Source of the DNA: UBA5794 sp964196275
GTDB taxonomy: Bacteria > Actinomycetota > Acidimicrobiia > Spongiisociales > UBA5794
Direction: 5' to 3'
Assembly (NCBI GenBank): GCA_964196275.1
Contig: CAXMSN010000001.1
Coordinates: forward strand, 1-64,000
Length of the DNA stretch: 64,000 nucleotides
Shown: piece by piece, positions 6,271-13,988 of the stretch
Numbering within the stretch: the first letter of the stretch is position 1
How the letters are laid out: each line of letters opens with the position of its first letter
The notes under the pieces: generated by a model
What the model was told of the DNA's origin: nothing
Seen by the model: only the letters and a program-made list of their open reading frames with translations
Databases searched by the model: none
Made by a program: the position numbers and the translations under genes

Positions 6271-7497
6271 CTATTCCTCTTCGTCCGACGGTGGCATTCT
6301 GTCGAACTTTCCGACGATCTCGACGTGGTAGGTCTGGGGGAAGAGGTCGACGGGGGTTGCCTCGATGAACTCGTAGCCGAACTCTTCGAGCATGCGAGTG
6401 TCGCGTGCGAACGATGCGGGGTCACAGGACACATAGGCGATCGTTCGAGGCATGGCGGATGTGACCGCTTCGATCCCACGAAGGCCGAGGCCCTTGCGGG
6501 GTGGATCCACGACGGCGACGTCCCAGTACTCCTCGAGCGCTTCGATGTCACGTGTGAAGGAACCGTCGATGACCTTGGCATCGACGCCAGCCGCCCGAAG
6601 GTTCCTTCGTGCGTAATTGACAGCGGAGGAGATCGAGTCCAGGCCGAGCACACGGGCTGCACCCTTACCGACGGTGGCTCCGAACAGTCCAACACCGCAG
6701 TACCCGTCGAGGAGTGTGTCCCCGTCGTCGAGTTCGAGTGCGTCTTTCACGAGTTGCACGAGAATCTCGGCACCCGCAGTGTTGTTCTGGAAGAAACCGT
6801 CGACTGGGATCTCGAAAGTCGTCCCGTCTATGACTTCGGTGAGTGTCCCCTGGCCGATGATCGTCTCGAGACGCTTGCCCTTCCTTCGGATGACCGATGC
6901 TCCCCAGTCGGTTGCGGACTCGGGGATGTCGCCGTCGACGATCGCGACGACGTCTCCTGTGTTGATGCCACAGCGCAGAACGATCCTTGTGGCCCCGGTG
7001 AGATCGCCGAGTCGATCGAAGACTGCTCTGATCGGCGGTGCGAGCAGGAGGCATTCGTCAAGCGTGACCAGGTCGTTCGATTTCGCCCGGTACATGGCCG
7101 GTCGGCCATCGGCTACCTGGAAATCCATTCGATTGCGATACCCGAGTGCGTCGGGGGGAGCCACGGTGGCGTTGACGATCGGATCGGTGATTCTCCCGAG
7201 ATGTTGCAACTGACCGATGACGGTGGATCGCTTCCAGTCGCGCTGCACTTCTTCCTGGGCAAACTGCCACTGACATCCGCCACACACCGCTGCGTGTGCA
7301 CACGGAGGGGTTCGTCTGCCTTCAGCAGGTTCGAGAATCTCGACCAGAGCGACTCGTGCCCAGGACCCCTTGTCTTCCGTGATGGTGCCGGTCACGACTT
7401 CCCCAGGCATGGCGCCGGCGACGAAGTGTGCCTTGCCGTCCTTTCGGGCGACGGCCTCCCCGCCATGGGCGATGTCGTGTGGGTGGAGTTCGAGCAT
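6271..7497 (-). CDS. TRAM-domain SAM-dependent RNA (uracil-5-)methyltransferase, TrmA/RlmD family
   Basis: 408 aa from the ATG at 7497 (MLELHPHD); the frame is open further upstream, but that part is arginine-rich and would run into the divergent gene. Seen: an N-terminal TRAM-like beta-barrel (about residues 1-55), Cys66-x5-Cys72-x2-Cys75 that together with a further Cys could hold a 4Fe-4S cluster as in RlmD, a SAM-binding LLDGYCGVGLFG motif, and the catalytic VSCDPASFARD box with Cys358, followed by a general-base glutamate region. The family methylates C5 of uridines in tRNA or 23S rRNA; which substrate applies here is not decidable by eye. It is convergent with the PH-domain gene. Confidence 0.88.
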   Translation of the reverse strand: MLELHPHDIAHGGEAVARKDGKAHFVAGAMPGEVVTGTITEDKGSWARVALVEILEPAEGRRTPPCAHAAVCGGCQWQFAQEEVQRDWKRSTVIGQLQHLGRITDPIVNATVAPPDALGYRNRMDFQVADGRPAMYRAKSNDLVTLDECLLLAPPIRAVFDRLGDLTGATRIVLRCGINTGDVVAIVDGDIPESATDWGASVIRRKGKRLETIIGQGTLTEVIDGTTFEIPVDGFFQNNTAGAEILVQLVKDALELDDGDTLLDGYCGVGLFGATVGKGAARVLGLDSISSAVNYARRNLRAAGVDAKVIDGSFTRDIEALEEYWDVAVVDPPRKGLGLRGIEAVTSAMPRTIAYVSCDPASFARDTRMLEEFGYEFIEATPVDLFPQTYHVEIVGKFDRMPPSDEEE

Positions 7498-7574
7498 GCT
7501 GCGAGCGTACCGTTGGCTCCTGCCTCTATCGTCAGCGGGAGCGGTATCGTCGCCGGACGTCATCGGAGCAGTCA

Positions 7575-7946
7575 ATGGATCTCGGCACCGTTCTCCAATT
7601 CCATCAGCAGTGGTTCTACGTGGCCGTTGTGTCGTGCGGCCTCGTGGGCGTATGGGGCCTGGCACTTGCGTTGATGAAGCGTGACCTCAATCGGGCGTTC
7701 ACCATCGCTCGGGCAGTGGCCATCATCGCCATCTTGGTGCAGGTTGGCGCAGGCGTCGTTCTCTACAGCAACGACATACGTCCGGGAAACTCTTTCCATG
7801 TCTTCTATGGCGTCGTGATCGCGATCACCCTCACGCTCGCGTATCTGTATCGCTCGACCATGGCGCGCAAGCCTGCGCTCACGTATGGAATTCTCTTGCT
7901 CTTCGTCATGGGCCTCGGGCTTCGTGCATGGGCGAATGTGTCGTAA
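7575..7946 (+). CDS. Small four-helix membrane protein, function unknown
   Basis: 123 aa from ATG 7575. Four hydrophobic segments (about residues 14-32, 42-62, 73-91 and 98-118) separated by short loops predict an integral membrane protein. Histidines at the start (FHQQWFY) and in the third segment (FHVFYG) are reminiscent of heme- or quinone-associated small membrane proteins, but nothing defines a family. It lies 40 nt before fabI on the same strand and is divergent from the methyltransferase gene. I do not recognise it. Confidence 0.7.
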   Translation: MDLGTVLQFHQQWFYVAVVSCGLVGVWGLALALMKRDLNRAFTIARAVAIIAILVQVGAGVVLYSNDIRPGNSFHVFYGVVIAITLTLAYLYRSTMARKPALTYGILLLFVMGLGLRAWANVS

Positions 7947-7985
7947 CGGCCGGCGTTAGGCTGCACCCATCGGGAAAGGATCGGA

Positions 7986-8780
7986 ATGCTAAGCGGAAAG
8001 CGGCTCGTCATCACGGGAGTTCTGACGGACGACTCGATCGCGTGGCACACTGCAAAGGTTGCGCAAGAACAGGGTGCTGAGGTCGTACTCACCGGGTTCG
8101 GGCGAGGTCTGTCCCTTACGAAGCGGTCCGCAAAACGTCTGCCCAATCCAGCCGAGGTATTCGAGCTCGACATCAACGATCTTTCCCACATGGAAGCGCT
8201 GACCGCGGCGCTCGATGAATCCTGGGGTGGTGTCGACGGCGCTCTGCACGCGATCGCCTTCGCCCCGGAGGATGCGCTCGGCGGGAAGTTCCTCGAGACG
8301 CCTGCAGATTCGGCAGCAACGGCTTTCCTCACTTCTGCTTTCTCGTACAAGACGCTCGCGGTCGGGCTGCTTCCGCTATTCAGGAAGGCCGGTGGAGGGG
8401 CACTGGTCAGCCTTGACTTCGACAACTCTGTCGCCTGGCCTGGCTATGACTGGATGGGAGTGTCGAAATCGGCTCTTGGATCCGTGACGAGATATCTCGC
8501 ACGCTATCTCGGTGACGACAACATTCGTGTCAACCTGGTCTCTGCAGGCCCCGTCAATACGGTCGCTGCGAAGTCGATTCCGGGGTTCCAGCAATATGAG
8601 AATCTCTGGCAAGTGAGGGCCCCGCTGGGATGGGACCCGCGCGACCCCGATCCTGTAGCCAGGATGTCGTGTGTGCTCCTATCGGATTTCGCCCTCGCCA
8701 CATCGGGCGAGATAGTCCACGTTGATGGTGGCTTCCATGCCATCGCCGCGGGAAGACGAGAGGGTCTCGACCAGGCCTAG
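7986..8780 (+). CDS. fabI: Enoyl-[acyl-carrier-protein] reductase (NADH), InhA-like
   Basis: 264 aa short-chain dehydrogenase fold. The N-terminus (ITGVLTDDSIAWHTA, AQEQGAEVVLTGF) is very close to mycobacterial InhA. The catalytic Y-x6-K pair is Tyr154 and Lys161 (YDWMGVSK). The enzyme performs the last reduction of each fatty-acid elongation cycle in the cytoplasm and is the isoniazid/triclosan target in relatives. An AAGGA ribosome site precedes the ATG by a few nucleotides. The other FAS-II genes are not here. Length and motifs are complete. Confidence 0.93.
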   Translation: MLSGKRLVITGVLTDDSIAWHTAKVAQEQGAEVVLTGFGRGLSLTKRSAKRLPNPAEVFELDINDLSHMEALTAALDESWGGVDGALHAIAFAPEDALGGKFLETPADSAATAFLTSAFSYKTLAVGLLPLFRKAGGGALVSLDFDNSVAWPGYDWMGVSKSALGSVTRYLARYLGDDNIRVNLVSAGPVNTVAAKSIPGFQQYENLWQVRAPLGWDPRDPDPVARMSCVLLSDFALATSGEIVHVDGGFHAIAAGRREGLDQA

Positions 8781-8790
8781 CGGTCGGGCC

Positions 8791-8804
8791 CCGGCATCAG
8801 CCGG
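8791..8804. terminator. Possible bidirectional hairpin between convergent fabI and kinase genes
   Basis: CCGGC (8791-8795), loop ATCA, GCCGG (8800-8804) sits in the 32-bp gap between convergent stop codons. It has no clear U tract, so this is weak. Confidence 0.3.
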
Positions 8805-8812
8805 CCGGCCTT

Positions 8813-10597
8813 CTACTCCTCTGGTGAACCAGATGGCAGGGCAACGGTGAACGTCGCGCCGCCATCGACCGTCGGTTCAAACCAAACGCGACCATTCATC
8901 GCCTCAGCAAGTCCCCTGACGATCGACAATCCGAGGCCGGCACCGCCCTTGGATCGCGTTGCATGTGGCTGGAGTTGAGTGAATCGATCGAAGATGACGT
9001 CATGCATCTGGTAGGGGATTCCGGGGCCATGGTCTATGACGCTGAGTCGCACTTCGTCTCGAGCGGTAACAACCTCGATCTCCACATCAGCGTCCGCGCC
9101 GTACTTGAGCGCGTTGTCGACCAGATTCGTCATAACCCGCGCCAAGTGGTCACGGTCCGAATACAGCTCCTCTGTGTCCTCCGTGACGGACACGGACACT
9201 CGGTCCGCATCGGGCAAGGCAGCTAGTAACTCGGTGAGGAAGGGCTCGACATCGATCCCAGTCGATCGAACCGGGAGCGAAGCCGCCTCGATCCGCGACA
9301 TGACAAGCAGATCCTCGATCAGGGTGTGTAGGCGCTTGGATTGATTCGAAGCCATGGTGATCAGCTGTTGCGCCCTCGGATCGTCCGGGAGAAGCTCAGG
9401 CCGCTGCAGCGTGCTCAACGCACCGATGATCGATGTGAGCGGCGTTCTGAGCTCGTGGGAAACAACGGAGACGAAGTTCGTCTTCATCTCGGCAACCTCG
9501 GCCATCCGAACGCTCGACGCTCGCGCTTCTTCGTACCGGGTCAACTGATTCAGCACGAGAGCGGCAGGCGCCGCGACGGACTCGAGGGTCCTGATGTCGG
9601 CGTTGGTGAAATCTGTCGCCTTGTCTCCGACAACAAGTACGCCGATCGTGCGGTCGCCCAAACGGAGCGCAACGGCGGCGAGGCGATCTGCCTGTAACTC
9701 GTGTGCGAGTCGATCCTCGGCCTCTCTGTTCTCGAACGAGTTGATGATCGCTGCGTCACCCGATGTGAATACGCGCTGTGGGAGGTTGCGCTCGTCGAGA
9801 GAGAGGACAACTCCCCGAGCCGCAACTGTGTGTCCTGCAACCCAGATCGGCGTCATCAGTTCAAGGGAGCCGGTGTCAGCGTCATACATGAGCACCAAGC
9901 CGATACGAGCTTCAACAGCTTCGACAACGCGACCGATCAACTCGGGGAGAACTTCGTCAAGATTCGTGCCGGCGCCGATGGAGAGTGACACGTCGTACAG
10001 TTGGCTGAGCCTGCGTTCCTGTCCGGCGAGGGTCGATTCTCTCGTGGCGAGTTCCTGGTACTTGAGGGAGGACTCCTCGATCTGGGTTCGGATCCGTATT
10101 GACAGCAGCATGACGAAAACGGTTGCGGCAACGAATCCGAGCAGCCTTGTGGCTGTCGCCGCCGTTGAGAATCCCAGTGAGTCTCCGAGTGCGATCCAGT
10201 ATGAACCGATCGAACTGACGCTGACGACGATGAGTGGCACCGTGCTGACAGCGGCAGCGGCAGCGAAGAATGAGACAAGGAGGAAGCCGATGGCGGACGG
10301 GTTCTCTGAACCGTGCACGGCGACGAACACTTGGGCTGCGAATGCTCCGAGACCCCATGCAACGATGAGCCACTCCGCCAGGCGTGATGACCCCATCCGT
10401 TTCCATGGCGTAGCGGTCAGCGCGGCGAGTCCTGCGAGAAGGCCCGCGGCGGCGAGGAGACTCGGTGTGCGTTGAGACTCGTCAAGTGAAAGCGCCCAGA
10501 TGGCAAAGATGCCGAGAGCGAGCCACGACACAGCAAGGCCCGTCTGGATTACGCGCACCCGATAGTCAGTTGTCAGTCGATCGCTCTGCGTCGTCAC
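8813..10597 (-). CDS. Membrane sensor histidine kinase with GAF domain
   Basis: 594 aa from GTG 10597, chosen because GAGGGG lies 6 nt upstream and a longer start would overlap the divergent ddl gene. About six hydrophobic segments in the first 190 residues are followed by a coiled linker, a GAF domain (about 205-355), a HisKA dimerisation helix with phospho-acceptor His381 (SHELRTPLTS) and a HATPase_c domain with N, G1 (DHGPGIP) and G2 (GGAGLGLSIV) boxes. It should autophosphorylate and pass phosphate to a response regulator, but no regulator gene is adjacent, so it is an orphan kinase here. The input signal is unknown. Confidence 0.9.
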   Translation of the reverse strand: MTTQSDRLTTDYRVRVIQTGLAVSWLALGIFAIWALSLDESQRTPSLLAAAGLLAGLAALTATPWKRMGSSRLAEWLIVAWGLGAFAAQVFVAVHGSENPSAIGFLLVSFFAAAAAVSTVPLIVVSVSSIGSYWIALGDSLGFSTAATATRLLGFVAATVFVMLLSIRIRTQIEESSLKYQELATRESTLAGQERRLSQLYDVSLSIGAGTNLDEVLPELIGRVVEAVEARIGLVLMYDADTGSLELMTPIWVAGHTVAARGVVLSLDERNLPQRVFTSGDAAIINSFENREAEDRLAHELQADRLAAVALRLGDRTIGVLVVGDKATDFTNADIRTLESVAAPAALVLNQLTRYEEARASSVRMAEVAEMKTNFVSVVSHELRTPLTSIIGALSTLQRPELLPDDPRAQQLITMASNQSKRLHTLIEDLLVMSRIEAASLPVRSTGIDVEPFLTELLAALPDADRVSVSVTEDTEELYSDRDHLARVMTNLVDNALKYGADADVEIEVVTARDEVRLSVIDHGPGIPYQMHDVIFDRFTQLQPHATRSKGGAGLGLSIVRGLAEAMNGRVWFEPTVDGGATFTVALPSGSPEE

Positions 10598-10629
10598 GCC
10601 AAACCCCTCGCGGATATCGAACCACACGG

Positions 10630-10635
10630 TAATCT
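10630..10635 (+). promoter_or_regulatory. -10 hexamer for a leaderless ddl transcript
   Basis: TAATCT ends 6 nt before the ATG at 10642, placing the expected RNA start on or next to the start codon. No ribosome-binding site is present. Confidence 0.5.
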
Positions 10636-10641
10636 CGTCGA

Positions 10642-11685
10642 ATGGCCAGAGTCCTTCTTCTGTTCGGTGGTCGGTCGTCGGAGCATGAAGTGTCGTGCTC
10701 ATCGGCGGTCTCCGTATATGGCGCCCTGACCGACTCAGGACATCGGGTCATACCCGTCGGTATCGATCGGCAGGGTGATTGGTTCCTGGCAGATACGGCC
10801 TACAAACCCTTCCGAGCCGAGGGAAGGCCGGTTTCGTTCTCTGTGCCAGCGGGCGTCCTTGAGGTCGGCGGCCAGCAGGTCGAGTTCGATGTCGTCTTCC
10901 CCGTGCTTCATGGTCCGATGGGGGAGGATGGGACGGTCCAAGGTCTCTTCGAGACCAGCGATGTGCCATACGTTGGTTGTGGTGTACGTGCGAGCGCACT
11001 CACGATGGACAAGGATTTCACGAAGCGAATCGCTCGCGCCGCCGGGATCGATACCTCACCGTGGCTAGCGGTCAAGAGAGCTCGGTGGGATGAAGACGCA
11101 CTCGGCGTGGTGCGTGAGTTCTCGTCTCAACTCCGATATCCGATGTTCGTGAAGCCGTCTGCTCAGGGTTCATCGGTCGGCATCTCGAAGGTTTCGGATG
11201 CCGGAGCGCTCGAGGTGGCAATCAACGCTGCCCTCCAATACGACACCAAGGTCCTCGTCGAGGAGGGCATCGACGGGCGCGAGATCGAAGTTGCTGTACT
11301 CGATGGGCCACGCGCCTCGCTGCCAGGCGAGATCCTCACCGATGCCGACTGGTACACCTACAAGGCGAAGTACGACGACGACGGAAGTGAGTGTGTTGCT
11401 CCTGCGGACCTCGACCCACATGAGACGGCGACCGTCAGATCGCTTGCAGAGAGGGTCTTCGATCTCTTCGGATTGTCAGGGCTGGCGCGGGTCGACTTCT
11501 TCCTTGACACCCGCACCGGCAGGTTCCTCTTCAACGAAGTGAACACGATGCCAGGTTTCACATCGATCTCGGGTTTCCCGAAGATGTGGCTTGCATCAGG
11601 CTTCACCTACGAGGAGCTGTGTTCGCATCTCGTCGATGCCGCGTTCGAACATCACACGGCCCGGAGCAAGCTCGAGACTCGCTAG
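10642..11685 (+). CDS. ddl: D-alanine--D-alanine ligase
   Basis: 347 aa ATP-grasp enzyme that makes the D-Ala-D-Ala dipeptide of peptidoglycan in the cytoplasm. Seen: LLFGGRSSEHEVS at the N-terminus, VFPVLHGPMGEDGTVQG, FVKPSAQGSSVGISKV, and the C-terminal metal site NEVNTMPGFTSIS. Length and motifs match the family. It probably has a leaderless mRNA. The last four bases overlap the 3' end of the convergent AsnC-type gene. No vancomycin-resistance-type neighbours are present, so this is the housekeeping ligase. Confidence 0.95.
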   Translation: MARVLLLFGGRSSEHEVSCSSAVSVYGALTDSGHRVIPVGIDRQGDWFLADTAYKPFRAEGRPVSFSVPAGVLEVGGQQVEFDVVFPVLHGPMGEDGTVQGLFETSDVPYVGCGVRASALTMDKDFTKRIARAAGIDTSPWLAVKRARWDEDALGVVREFSSQLRYPMFVKPSAQGSSVGISKVSDAGALEVAINAALQYDTKVLVEEGIDGREIEVAVLDGPRASLPGEILTDADWYTYKAKYDDDGSECVAPADLDPHETATVRSLAERVFDLFGLSGLARVDFFLDTRTGRFLFNEVNTMPGFTSISGFPKMWLASGFTYEELCSHLVDAAFEHHTARSKLETR

Positions 11686-11915
11686 AGCTTGATCACCGGG
11701 CAAGTGAGCGTACGGTCGATGCCCTCGACTGGCTGAACCTGGGTCACTACGAGTTGTCCCAGAGCGTCAACATCTGACGCCCTCGCCGACACGATCACGT
11801 CGTAGGGGCCGGTGACAGCCTGAGCCGAGTCGATGCCGTCCATCGCAGCGATCGTGCGTGCGACATCCGAGGCCCTGCCTGTGTCTGTCTGGATGAGAAT
11901 GTATGCCTGAACCAT
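11682..11915 (-). CDS. Stand-alone Lrp/AsnC ligand-binding (RAM) domain protein
   Basis: 77 aa from ATG 11915: AYILIQTDTGRASDVARTI, then TGPYDVIVSARASDVDALGQLVV. This is the alpha-beta sandwich effector-binding half of Lrp/AsnC regulators, with the helix-turn-helix half missing. Family knowledge: such stand-alone domains assemble into rings and bind amino acids. The frame is open upstream, but that part is low-complexity and carries no HTH. It is monocistronic and convergent with ddl. Confidence 0.82.
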   Translation of the reverse strand: MVQAYILIQTDTGRASDVARTIAAMDGIDSAQAVTGPYDVIVSARASDVDALGQLVVTQVQPVEGIDRTLTCPVIKL

Positions 11916-12078
11916 GATCACAGCGTACACCGTGCGCACGGCCCAGGGATTCGACGGTTGAACCCGAAGTCCGGAGTCGGAACAGAGACTCGGTGGATAC
12001 GGCGTGGATAGTTCTGATCCGTCGACCGTCGTCCGTCGATACCCAGCAGAGTTCGGAACTGCTGGTTGGCGGATTGGG

Positions 12079-13338
12079 TCAGCACATTGCGGCATCGGCG
12101 GCGAGTAACCAATTGATCGAGCCTTCGAGGGATGCGATCTTGGACCGGCGCCCTGTGGCGATGTTGAGTGCTTCAACAGCGACCTCGTCGCCGCGGTCAA
12201 TGACATAGACCAGTTGCTCTGCGGAAGCCCACACAGCGCTGCGAATCCCAGGTGCTGTGGATTCCGAGACGTCCGTCACGGCGATGACGTCCCCGCTTCT
12301 GATGTCTCCGACGAAGGCCTTTCCGTTCGACCAGACGACGACGACACGTGCCCGGTCGGGGGACACGCATGCGGACCGGACCGTTCCTTCCGGGAAGTCG
12401 GTTGGAAACTCCGCCACAGTGGCACCGTTCGCAACGTCGAGGACGCTGACGACGCCGGGCGAGACTGCCACGGCGAGGTCTCCCGACGCTGTCTCGAATG
12501 TCGTCCTGCCCGGATCCGGCAGATCGAGTGATACGAGCCCGGACTTGGGCGACCAATATGCGAACCTGCCGACTGTCTCGGAACTGCCCGACTCGACGAT
12601 GAATCCATCGGCAACTCCAACAACCACACGAGAGGTCTCACCGTCGAGGTGGTCGACGACCGTGCCAGAAACGAGGTCCATCAGCCGGTCGCCGAACTCG
12701 CCGCCGCTTACAAAGCCGGTACCAATGAGCCAGACGAGGCCTGGGGTCGGGCCAGGCACGATGGACCCCGCCGTTGCAACCTCTCTGGGACTGCCGGCAA
12801 GATCATGATCGAGGACGAAGACGCTCTCGCCGTGCATGAACACGATTCGTCCGGCTGTGAACAGCAACGGGTACCGATGAATTCCAGTCTCATATCGGAG
12901 GTCGGTTCGTGCAACCATGCTGCCATCTGTGCGGAGAATCCACACTGTGGCACCTTGTTCTCCCCAACCGGTCGGTGTCGTGATGGCAATATCGCCTGTC
13001 AGGACTGCCGGTCCTTCAGATTCAGGACCCACGATCAACGCTGGATCGACACGGATCGTCGTGGCCGTGGCAGGCACCACGACCGTCGACTTCGGAACCT
13101 CATCTGAGGATGTCTCTGGGGTCGTCGACGTTGTCGAAACTTCGGTCGTTGACGTGATTGTCTTCGGTAGCGCAAGCCCGGCGGGTCGTGCATCTCCGGG
13201 CGACCCCAGGCTTGTCAGCAGCCACGCGACGGCGATCATGGCGGATGCGAGAGCCACGATCACCCAGATAGGCGTCGATCGTGGCTCGTTGCGACGGTTG
13301 GCTTCTTCCCCAACGATGCGAACAGGATCTTCCCTCAC
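12079..13338 (-). CDS. Membrane-anchored beta-propeller-like protein
   Basis: 419 aa. A basic cytoplasmic start, one transmembrane helix (about residues 24-45), a Thr/Ser-rich spacer (about 55-95) typical of actinobacterial surface proteins, then repeated beta-blade-like segments (TVWILRTDGSMVA, SVFVLDHDLAG, VSVLDVANGATVAEF, AFVGDIRSGDVIAV, VEALNIATGRRS) resembling WD40/PQQ-type propellers. It is probably extracellular and held by the single helix. No catalytic motif is visible and no partner gene is adjacent. The family is unrecognised. Confidence 0.75.
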   Translation of the reverse strand: MREDPVRIVGEEANRRNEPRSTPIWVIVALASAMIAVAWLLTSLGSPGDARPAGLALPKTITSTTEVSTTSTTPETSSDEVPKSTVVVPATATTIRVDPALIVGPESEGPAVLTGDIAITTPTGWGEQGATVWILRTDGSMVARTDLRYETGIHRYPLLFTAGRIVFMHGESVFVLDHDLAGSPREVATAGSIVPGPTPGLVWLIGTGFVSGGEFGDRLMDLVSGTVVDHLDGETSRVVVGVADGFIVESGSSETVGRFAYWSPKSGLVSLDLPDPGRTTFETASGDLAVAVSPGVVSVLDVANGATVAEFPTDFPEGTVRSACVSPDRARVVVVWSNGKAFVGDIRSGDVIAVTDVSESTAPGIRSAVWASAEQLVYVIDRGDEVAVEALNIATGRRSKIASLEGSINWLLAADAAMC

Positions 13339-13408
13339 CCAGACAACCCTACGCGAACCAGCACCGATCTTCAGGAGTCAGAGCTCACGGCCACGCGTGA
13401 GAATGCCC

Positions 13409-13464
13409 GTGGTCTGTGGTCTGTGGTCTGTGGTCCGTGGTCCGTGGTCCGTGGTCCGTGGTCC
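13409..13464 (+). repeat. Eight perfect heptads GTGGTCT/GTGGTCC
   Basis: Three copies of GTGGTCT and five of GTGGTCC in a row, followed by the reversed GC core (GGAGCGAAGGCGAGCGA). This is the longest clean array in the window. It lies between the propeller gene and the cold-shock-like gene. Confidence 0.9.
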
Positions 13465-13481
13465 GGAGCGAAGGCGAGCGA

Positions 13482-13694
13482 TCAATATCCGTCGGAGCCG
13501 AAGCGGAGATTCTCCGCCTGTGCGTCCGTGCCTTCACCGATCAAGTCGAAGCGGACGCGCTGGCCTTGGCGAAGGAAACGGAACATTGAGCCCTCAAGGC
13601 TCCCTGGTTTGAGGAGAACTTCGGAGCGGTCGTCATCGCGGACGATGATGCCCACTCCCGTTGCAGCGTCGTAGACCTTGACGACGCCTTGCAT
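13482..13694 (-). CDS. Divergent cold-shock-domain-like protein coupled to rpmB
   Basis: 70 aa starting MQGVVKVYDAATGVGIIV. The pattern follows a CspA barrel, but the RNP1 and RNP2 aromatic residues that stack on nucleic acid (GFGFI and VFVH in CspA) are replaced by GVGIIV and EVLLK. Its ATG overlaps the rpmB stop as TGATG, which implies translational coupling with ribosomal protein L28. A role in RNA or ribosome binding is inference. It could be an S1/OB-fold accessory protein rather than a true cold-shock protein. Confidence 0.65.
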   Translation of the reverse strand: MQGVVKVYDAATGVGIIVRDDDRSEVLLKPGSLEGSMFRFLRQGQRVRFDLIGEGTDAQAENLRFGSDGY

Positions 13695-13882
13695 CAGACC
13701 TTCTCGACCTTGCCGGCTTTGATGCAGGATGTGCATACGCGCGCCCTGCGTGAGTTGGATCCGTGCTTGACGCGGATCTTCTGGATGTTTGGACGCCAGG
13801 TCTTTGAAGAACGCTTGTGTGAGAAGCTGACCTGCTTGCCCGTCCACGGCTCCTTGCCGCAGACTTCGCACCTGTATGCCAT
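13694..13882 (-). CDS. rpmB: 50S ribosomal protein L28
   Basis: 62 aa, start ATG 13882 with AGGAGG 9-10 nt upstream. Seen: MAYRCEVCGKEPWTG, SFSHKRSSKTWRPNIQ and a closing CTSC. Two CxxC pairs make it the zinc-binding (C+) form of L28. It is a late-assembly protein near the tRNA exit site of the large subunit. The frame continues upstream, but the Shine-Dalgarno sequence and homology fix this start. Divergent from recG, as is common in actinobacteria. Confidence 0.93.
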   Translation of the reverse strand: MAYRCEVCGKEPWTGKQVSFSHKRSSKTWRPNIQKIRVKHGSNSRRARVCTSCIKAGKVEKV

Positions 13883-13988
13883 GTTGGGTAATCCTCCTGA
13901 GGCGACGATGAACGATAGCAGCGCGGTCCGCGTATTCGACCCTGCATCATGCTCGTAATAGGTCCGAAAACAGACCAACATCGGTCCT

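Noticed and set aside
6232..7674. 480-codon plus-strand open frame
   Set aside because: Exactly antisense to the TRAM methyltransferase gene, no homology, a shadow of high-GC codon usage.
9594..10475. 293-codon plus-strand open frame
   Set aside because: Antisense to the histidine kinase, Ser/Arg/Thr-rich shadow.
10598..10702. Longer start (10702) of the histidine kinase
   Set aside because: It would overlap the ddl coding region by 61 nt; GTG 10597 has a clear GAGGGG site.
11916..12206. N-terminal extension of the AsnC-domain protein
   Set aside because: The open frame has no helix-turn-helix and overlaps the neighbouring propeller gene; it contains repeat-like sequence.
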